From: Eutypa lata | Taxonomy: Eukaryota; Ascomycota; Sordariomycetes; Xylariales; Diatrypaceae | DNA: 64,000 nucleotides | Assembly: GCA_022661535.1 (NCBI GenBank) | Contig: JAKULF010000003.1 | Location: 1,116,001-1,180,000, forward strand | Direction: 5' to 3' | In this document: one piece after another, positions 57,759 to 64,000 of the stretch | Layout of the letters: each line of letters opens with the position of its first letter | How positions within the stretch are numbered: the first letter of the stretch is position 1 | Translations under genes and position numbers: made by a program | The notes under the pieces: generated by a model | What the model was told of the DNA's origin: nothing | The model's input: the letters and a program-made list of their open reading frames with translations, nothing else | The model's database searches: none

Positions 57759-60700
57759 ATGGATCTGACTTCCTCGTCTGTCCTGTTCAGGTTGCTTCTT
57801 GCGGTTATGTTTTGTCGCTCTCTGTAGCTAGTCGCTCATTAGTCATAGGCTTGCCGGCCTATCCAGTCACTCATTTTTTAGTTAAATTATTGTATTTCTT
57901 GTTCTTTGCCCTTAATTCTTTCCAAGATGCCTTATTCTCTTACTACCCATTACGCGGGCTCGTCGCTTCTCGACGGGTTCAGCTTCTTTACAGGGGCGGA
58001 TCCTAATGGAGGGTTTGTAAAGTGAGTGAGCCAAAGCAGCAAGCTGTGCATATGATCTACAGGTCCAATATCAGCCGATCCTAACGGAGAGATAGTTATC
58101 AAAACCGAGCAGATGCCGAGACTGAAGGGCTGGTGTCTATCGACGAGTTCAACCGGGTGCGGCTCGGCGTGGACTCTAGAAACACATACTCGACCACCGA
58201 TGAGGGCCGTCCCAGTGTCAGGCTGACAAGTGACAAAGCCTTCGACCATGGCCTCGTTATTGCGGACTTCTACCACATGCCGGCGTCGACTTGCGGTACT
58301 TGGCCTGCGTGTACGTAATTTCCCGTAGCCCCATCCCTATACCCCTATACGTTTATTCCTGGTGCTAACACATTCCCAGTCTGGGCTTTCGATAACGAAG
58401 ATGGCGGAGCCAATTATCCCGCCGGTGGAGAAGTCGATATAATCGAGGGAGCCAATGCGGCTGAGAGAAACTTGATCTCTGCCCATACGTGAGTACACAT
58501 GGGAGAAGAATATTGTCTTGAAGTCATTCTGACGCTCGTAGCGAGGCTGGGTGCCAACTGCCTAGTTCTGGGTTTTCAGGGGTGGTAGAGAACACGGATT
58601 GTGGGCCATCTGTGAGTGTTACCCCCGAAGTCTCGTCGTAGGCCTACGCACTGACATGGATGCAAAGCCGGATAACATTGGCTGCAACTACGCCGCCCCG
58701 GCCAGCGACACCACATCGTACGGAAACGCATTCAACGCCGAAGGAGGTGGTGTTTATGCGTTGGAATGGGATGACGAAGAGCTGAAGATATGGCACTTCC
58801 CCCGGTCTGCCATCCCGGACGATATCGTGTACGCCGGTATCGTCAGCCCCAACCCGGAGACATGGGGCCCTCCGCAGGCGGTGTTCGGAGGATCTGACTG
58901 CGATGCCAATACCTATTTCTACAACCTGAGCCTAGTGATCAACACCGTAAGCCTATTTAAAGCCCGCATCTGATAATCGTGCCAGGGGGGTCGTCGTCTG
59001 ATAACTGTTGCTAGAACTTCTGCGGCGATTATGCCGGAAACACCTGGGGCGACTTCGAGGAATGTACCGCGCAGGCACCGACTTGCGAGGAGTTCGTTGC
59101 TGGTAACCCGGATAGCTTTTTGGGATCGTAAGTAGTAGTTTAACATCACTACCTACCGACCGAGCCATGTGTTCAATAAGGCCTCATCTGACTAACCCCC
59201 GAGCTACATAGGTACTGGGACATCAACTACATCGACGTGTATGTGGTGTCACCCAACGTCGGCCCGCTCTTCCCAAACACCACCATTCCCATCTTCCCGA
59301 ACACCACGTTCCCCAATACCACGTTCCCCAACACTACGTTCCCAAACACCACGGCCTCATCGTCGATACTGTTCCCCAACGCGACGTCCAGCGCCACTAC
59401 GAGCGGCGGCCTGCCTACCAGTTTCGACCCGACCGAGACCCCCAGCCGCACTCGTACAGTCACCCTCGCGACCGTGTCGGCGACCTCGCCTCCCCCGGAG
59501 CCGACGCAGTCCGACGGCAGCTCGACCAACCCCGGCAATATCGACGGGTACACGCTGCTCGGGTGCTTCGGGTCGCGCGGCGGCTTCCAGCCCTTCACGC
59601 AGGTCGCTTTCCTCCCGAATATGGACAACGAGGTCTGTGTGAGCAGCTGCGCGGGCTTCAAGTACGCCGGTGTCTACGATGAGTATGTAACTCTTTTTTT
59701 TTTGTGTCTCCCCTTCCCCCCACTTCTTCGACGTACCACTACTTCTATATATGTGTATATATGTATGGAATATGATGGCAATTTCCACTAACAACACCCT
59801 CACTCTCAGAACCTGCTACTGCGCCGGAAACCTCGGCGACGCAACCCCCGTCGATATCGACGAGTGCGACATCCCCTGCCCGGGCAACCAGTTCGAGTTC
59901 TGCGGTGGTCTCGTGGACGGCGACGAAACCGGGTTGCCGGGCGTAGGCGGGAACTCCACGACCAACGGCACGCTGCCCATCGGGAGCGGCAGCGGCACCA
60001 ACTCGACGCTGGCGATGCGCTACCACCAGCGCCGCGCGGCGCCCAACAACATCCTGCTGACCGTGTACGGCGACCTGACCGAGGAACCGCTCCCGGCTCC
60101 GGCGCCGGGCATGGGGACTGGCGGTGGAAGTGGTGGTAGTGGTACCGGTGACGATGGTGAGGGAGATGAGGACGCGACGACCACCGCGACTGCGGATGCG
60201 ACCACGACGCTAACCCGCGTCGTGACCACCGCTATCACCGTGACGTACGAGGACCTGTGCCCGACGGACGCGGCACGCCTGGTAGACGTCGAGTACTGCA
60301 CGACGGCGACGCTGACGATCGAAGAGTGTCCGACAGCCACCGCGTCCGGCGGCGCTGCCGACGTTACGAACAGCGCAGAAGTGGGAGCGACCACTACTGC
60401 ATCCCCTGGTGCCGCGGACGTCATCGCCGCCGCTGCCGCGACCGCGGTCCCGATGACGACTATCACTGAGACGGTAAGTAATTTCTGAACTTATTTTTCT
60501 TCTCTTTTTGTAGCTAGCCTCCGTGCTTGGAGTTACTAGAAGGGTCATGTTTTCGGGAGCCTTTGCTTCTGAATACCTCTCAGACCTCGCTATGATATAC
60601 ATACATACATAAAGAAGCAATTGCTGACTCCTAGTGCTATCAGTGCGACGCGTGCGGGAAGCTCGGCGAGAGCACCGTCACGCTGACGATCCCCTTGGCG

Positions 60701-60931
60701 GTCGCGACGGGCGGCGAGGACGTCACCGTCACAGCTATTGTTGCGGTGCAGACTGTGATGCCGGTGCCGCCGGGGGCGGGGACGAACTTGACGGGGAGCC
60801 CGAACAGCAATGTGACGGGTGGTGCTAATTTGCTGCCTGTCGAGGCGGGTGCTATGAGGGTGGCGTCTGTTTTCCTGAGCTGGGGCCTGACGGCCTGGCT
60901 TGGTCTTTTTGGACTTTTCTTGGTGGTGTAA
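57759..60931 (+). CDS. GH16 beta-glucanase with WSC domain and GPI-anchor signal
   Basis: Secreted, wall-bound glycoside hydrolase family 16 enzyme acting on beta-1,3(4)-glucan. Exons 57927-58021, 58096-58310, 58380-58488, 58542-58611, 58668-58946, 59015-59127, 59212-59682, 59810-60473 and 60635-60931 code for 770 residues; a first exon 57759-57803 (MDLTSSSVLFRLLLA) joins in phase and supplies a short hydrophobic signal, with moderate support. Catalytic motif GEVDIIEG (nucleophile and acid/base Glu), substrate region STCGTWPAFWAF, GGGVYALEWDDEE. After the GH16 domain come five FPNTT-type repeats and a Ser/Thr/Pro linker, then a WSC domain (GYTLLGCF, VCVSSCAGFKYAGV, CPGNQFEFCGG), a Thr/Ala-rich stalk and a C-terminal hydrophobic segment GLTAWLGLFGLFLVV typical of GPI attachment. 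All eight internal introns are canonical. Confidence 0.92.
59262..59352 (+). repeat. FPNTT-coding tandem repeat in the GH16-WSC gene
   Basis: About five copies of a 15-nt unit (TTCCCAAACACCACC-like) plus a partial FPNAT copy further on. Each unit carries an N-glycosylation sequon (N-T-T), giving a glycosylated spacer between catalytic and WSC domains. Confidence 0.75.
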
Positions 60932-61282
60932 GAAGTATGTATGAGGAGAGAGGGGGTTGTTGGTTTCCTGTTTGTCGGTTTTCTTTTTTTTCTTCTGTCT
61001 TAGATGTGATGTGATGCGATGTGATGCTGGCACATATACGATGTCAGCACGGATGGGAAGGGGGCGATATGATGATAGAGCGCAGTAATGGGACATGTGA
61101 ACAAATGTGGATCGGAGTCAAATGGTAAGGTATTTTTACTTGAAGAAGTAAAAGCTGTTAGTTCACCTGATATATATTGAATTCGCATCATTTATTTTTC
61201 ACATGGCGGCAGTTTCTTGTCACATGATGGTAGTTCCGCGAGTAGGGCTGATATATCCCCTCCATGTGTTGTTCTCTATTCA
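60932..61282. other. Intergenic between convergent genes
   Basis: 351 bp with TGTGATG-type simple repeats near 61,000-61,030. Nothing else seen. Confidence 0.5.
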
Positions 61283-62377
61283 TTATATCTCAATCGAAAT
61301 AGGGGGTCCCTTGACTAGTTTCCCCGTGTTGCCGCGCTGCATTGCGGCATTGATCATGACCCCTCCCGTGCTAGAACCGCCTAGCATGGCGTATTGCCAG
61401 ACGACGCTCCTAATTCCATAGAAAAGGACCTTAAACGCATCAAGCCAGCATGCATTCGGGGTCATGTCAAAGATAGGTCCTCGTTTCTTTCGGGACATAA
61501 GCCTCTCGTATGCACGTTGGCAATCATCCCAAAATACAGCTTGCCGGCCTCGTCCCCAGTGGACGTGCCCAAAGACATGTAGTGTTGGCTTTTTACGCCA
61601 TATTTCTTGTAACAGGCCGTCACACCCAAGAGAAAGATCGAGATGATGACGCTTCACCACATGTTAGTTCCTGACAAGCAATTACTAAGGGCAGAGTTAT
61701 TATTACCGGTGGAGTATGTGTGACAAGGATATCGGTATCCTGTGGTATCAAGTTGTTCCATGGATGTTGGTCACGGGCGTATTGAAACCTATAAATGAAG
61801 ACTTAGAATTCTCATGCGGAAGGCACATTATATCCAGCGAGATGACCTACGCGAAATTCGAAGGACCACATCTAGGAAGATCAGGTGCTCCGTATACGTT
61901 CAATCTACGACCACACTTAAAGGCAAGCGTGATGGACTTGCGCTGAAGATAATGCACGCTCTTGAGATCCACATTCTTATGAGCCAAGGTGTCGACTTCG
62001 CTTCTACCATTGATATCGAACCAGCTGTCGTGGTTTCCACAGACAAAGACCTTATGCTGGTGCGGGAGCGAGTCGAGCCAGTCTAGCTGGGCCTGGATGG
62101 AGGCCGCAGAGCCGTCGTTGGAAGAATCACCAGCGAAGATAAGCAGGTCCCCATCCGGGACATTCGTGGTGATGGCATCGTGTGTATCAGAGATACAAAC
62201 GACTTTGATTGGTTGGCGGTTTTTCGGGGGCCTAACCGGAATGCCTCTAAGCCAGAGGACGACTAAATAGAGGCGCCAAACTATGGCTTGCAGTGGTGAA
62301 TCGAGAAATTCATCCAATATCGTGGGACGCTCCCATATCATAGACCGACGAAGGCCAAGTCTAGTTAGAAGCCCCAT
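61283..62377 (-). CDS. Calcineurin-like metallophosphoesterase
   Basis: Two-metal phosphoesterase of the calcineurin-like superfamily; the physiological substrate is unknown. Exons 62377..61851, 61788..61707 and 61651..61283 give 325 residues. Motifs in order: CISDTHD (about residues 62-67), DLLIFAGDSSNDG (78-89), VFVCGNHDSWF (110-120), ILVTHTPP and HVFGHVHWGRG, which together supply the metal ligands of the family. An N-terminal hydrophobic stretch (AIVWRLYLVVLWLRG, residues 31-45) may anchor it to a membrane. The organisation resembles fungal members often named ser/thr phosphatase family proteins and the vertebrate MPPED1/2 group. Both introns are canonical or nearly so (GTAGGT, GTAATA). 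Confidence 0.9.
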
Positions 62378-63232
62378 ATGCCCGATGACGTTTTCGATTG
62401 TAAAACCAAATTCTCTTAGGGGATTGATGTGAGTCGTTGGCGTCGCAGAGTGATGAAACAGTTAGATTAGGTCATAAGTATTAGGTATTAAAGAAAGGCT
62501 CCCTCAGAAAAACAAAGACTAAATGTCTGCTTTCCGTATCGCTTTATCTCCTGTTGATAATTATCATAGCAGGACTGAGCTGCTAAAGCATAGAACAGGG
62601 AACCCCTGAACAACTCTACAGCTTGTACGAAGTACCTACGAATAGAAGCAAAGACCACGTTGGCCAAGGACTTGCGTGTAATGGGCAGTAACATCCCTGT
62701 CCCTGTAAGACCACTCGTACCCAGGATCTGGAATGGCCAGGGTAGCACAGGCCCCGCACATTCAGATCTATTGCTAGGCCTAATGACGTTGATCATCACA
62801 GCTGCACTTCAGCTTGTTTTTCTCACTCTAAACTATCTAGTTAAGTCGCACTTAATTCAGGTAATGGCATCACCACAAGCTGGAATTTGGATCTGACTCT
62901 ATAACCGGATTCTTTCGTTCACTTCAGTTTTCCTTTCCCTATATTTTCCCAATTGACCTCTTCAACGCACCTACGTAGACCCTTTTCTATCTTCCATTCC
63001 CAACAGCTACACGTGGTACACATTCCATCATATGAACGACTGAGCCAACCGACTTGCAACACGTATGTGGTATTATTATAATTAAAGGTCTGGCACCTCA
63101 AACCACTACTTTGACTCCTACACGCACCCTAAAATTCTACTTGCACTTTATACTTACTACCACCCGATTGTCTGCGACTACGTAACCGAATCCTCTACTC
63201 ATACTGATCCTATATACGTAAGCTCCGACACG
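62378..63232. promoter_or_regulatory. Divergent promoter region of the phosphoesterase and anoctamin genes
   Basis: 855 bp with no gene recognised. The right part is CT- and AC-rich (62,905-63,200), consistent with a 5' leader for the anoctamin gene. Confidence 0.45.
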
Positions 63233-64000
63233 ATGTCGAGCTTGCGAAGTCTCTACGCTAAAGATGGCAACCGGCCAGAGTTTCAGACAAATATGAAGTA
63301 AGCAATAGCCAACTGTTCTATCCGTTATTGGACCCTCGACTCACCTATTCATCCTTTCAGCGTCGATTATGTTATCCACTACAAGATCCCACCTGAGAGC
63401 CGCACCGAGGCCGAAGCCAACTTCACCGAGCTCATCGAAGCCCTGACTAAAATTGGTCTCGCAACCGAAGTTCGAAACGGCGCCGAATCATCCCTACTTG
63501 TCTTTGTCAAGGTAGCTTCCGAGAAATACTTGGCTACGCAGATCTATCGCGAACGCGTTCAAGATTGGTTATACGGGGTACGCGCTACCTCACCTGAAAA
63601 GGATGTCGACAAGGCGTTCCAGGATGAACCTGTAACCGACGCTGAAAGGCTACGGCTAGTATACCTGCTCATCACGAAACCTAAAAACGATGGAGGCGCT
63701 GGAATTACCCCAACAGTCGGACAGTGGAAAGACGTGGCTTCCATCTTCCCCTTACACAATCATGCCTTCAATAGGCAGTGGATCAAGCAATGGAGCTCAA
63801 AATACATTCTGGACGAGAAGGATCTGCATCATATTCGAGATAAATTTGGAGAGAGCGTAGCCTTCTACTTTGCCTTTGTGCAATCCTACTTCTCCTTCCT
63901 CTTATTCCACGCGGCGTTCGGTTTCGGGGCTTGGATTATTTTCGGCCAATACTCGTTTTTCTATGCCTTCATGAACTCTTTGTGGACTGTCGTCTTTTTT
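63233..64000 (+). CDS. Anoctamin/Ist2-type membrane protein (5' part, continues beyond window)
   Basis: Fungal TMEM16-family protein of the Ist2 type, which tethers cortical ER to plasma membrane and may scramble lipids or conduct ions. Exon 1 is 63233-63297 and exon 2 runs from 63361 to the window edge in one open frame (235 codons visible). The start MSSLRSLYAKDGNRPEF is followed by a soluble N-terminal domain (VDYVIHYKIPPESRTEAEAN, then VASEKYLATQIYRERVQDWL, GVRATSPEKDVD) and the segment SEWIKQW-like RQWIKQWSSKYILDEKDLHH. Then KFGESVAFYFAFVQSYFSFL and the first membrane helices begin, including GFGAWIIFGQYSFFYAFMNS. The intron is 63 nt with a GTAAGC donor and CTTTCAG acceptor. Confidence 0.9.

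Noticed and set aside
59227..59661. Minus-strand frame opposite the FPNTT repeats with VVLGNVV repeats
   Set aside because: Antisense mirror of the repeat array in the GH16-WSC gene.

Overview
The window is nuclear DNA of a filamentous ascomycete (Pezizomycotina, most likely a Sordariomycete). Most genes are cut by short introns (about 45-125 nt) with GTRNGT donors, CTRAC-like branch sites and YAG acceptors. The gene set is typical of this group: fungal PDI ending in HDEL, HapC/HAP3, GRASP, Dopey, Zn2Cys6 and CYP-type accessory genes. Exon borders were worked out by hand from splice signals and frame; every intact model closes to a whole number of codons.

Layout. 0-3.1 kb: the 5' part of a small mitochondrial-type membrane protein (minus, runs off the left edge) and protein disulfide isomerase (minus). 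3.1-6.0 kb: AT-rich spacer. 6.0-12 kb: a large disordered Ser/Pro/Arg-rich protein and a low-complexity protein, both of unknown function. 12.4-24.8 kb: a housekeeping block for secretory and endosomal traffic and RNA capping, with MON1 and DOP1 divergent, then TGS1 and GRASP divergent. The 3' exon of DOP1, TGS1 and GRASP lie in an unusually GC-rich stretch. 26.0-28.6 kb: OST2/DAD1 and a TMEM14-family gene. 29.1 kb: a short interstitial telomere-like repeat, followed by a decayed reading frame.

31.6-42.2 kb is an accessory region: MFS transporter, Zn2Cys6 regulator, cytochrome P450 and a second MFS transporter, in the style of a secondary-metabolite or detoxification cluster but with no visible core enzyme. 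All four genes carry an apparent lesion: a lost splice acceptor in each transporter, two in-frame TAG codons in the regulator, and a 1-nt frameshift just after the haem motif of the P450. The housekeeping genes on both sides carry none. I read this as a cluster in decay, though each lesion taken alone could be a sequence error or an odd intron.

43.7-45.3 kb: CMC2 and prefoldin subunit 2, divergent. 45.3-50.4 kb: a gene-poor 5 kb spacer rich in ACATAC/GTATGT repeats leading to HapC (CCAAT-binding factor), whose first intron is long and mostly open in frame. 52.6-54.4 kb: an ADGF/CECR1-type adenosine deaminase (minus). 54.4-57.7 kb: AT-rich spacer. 57.8-60.9 kb: a secreted GH16 glucanase with WSC domain and GPI-anchor signal. 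61.3-62.4 kb: a calcineurin-like metallophosphoesterase (minus). From 63.2 kb: the 5' part of an anoctamin/Ist2-type membrane protein that runs off the right edge.

No tRNA or rRNA gene, CRISPR array or intact transposon was seen.
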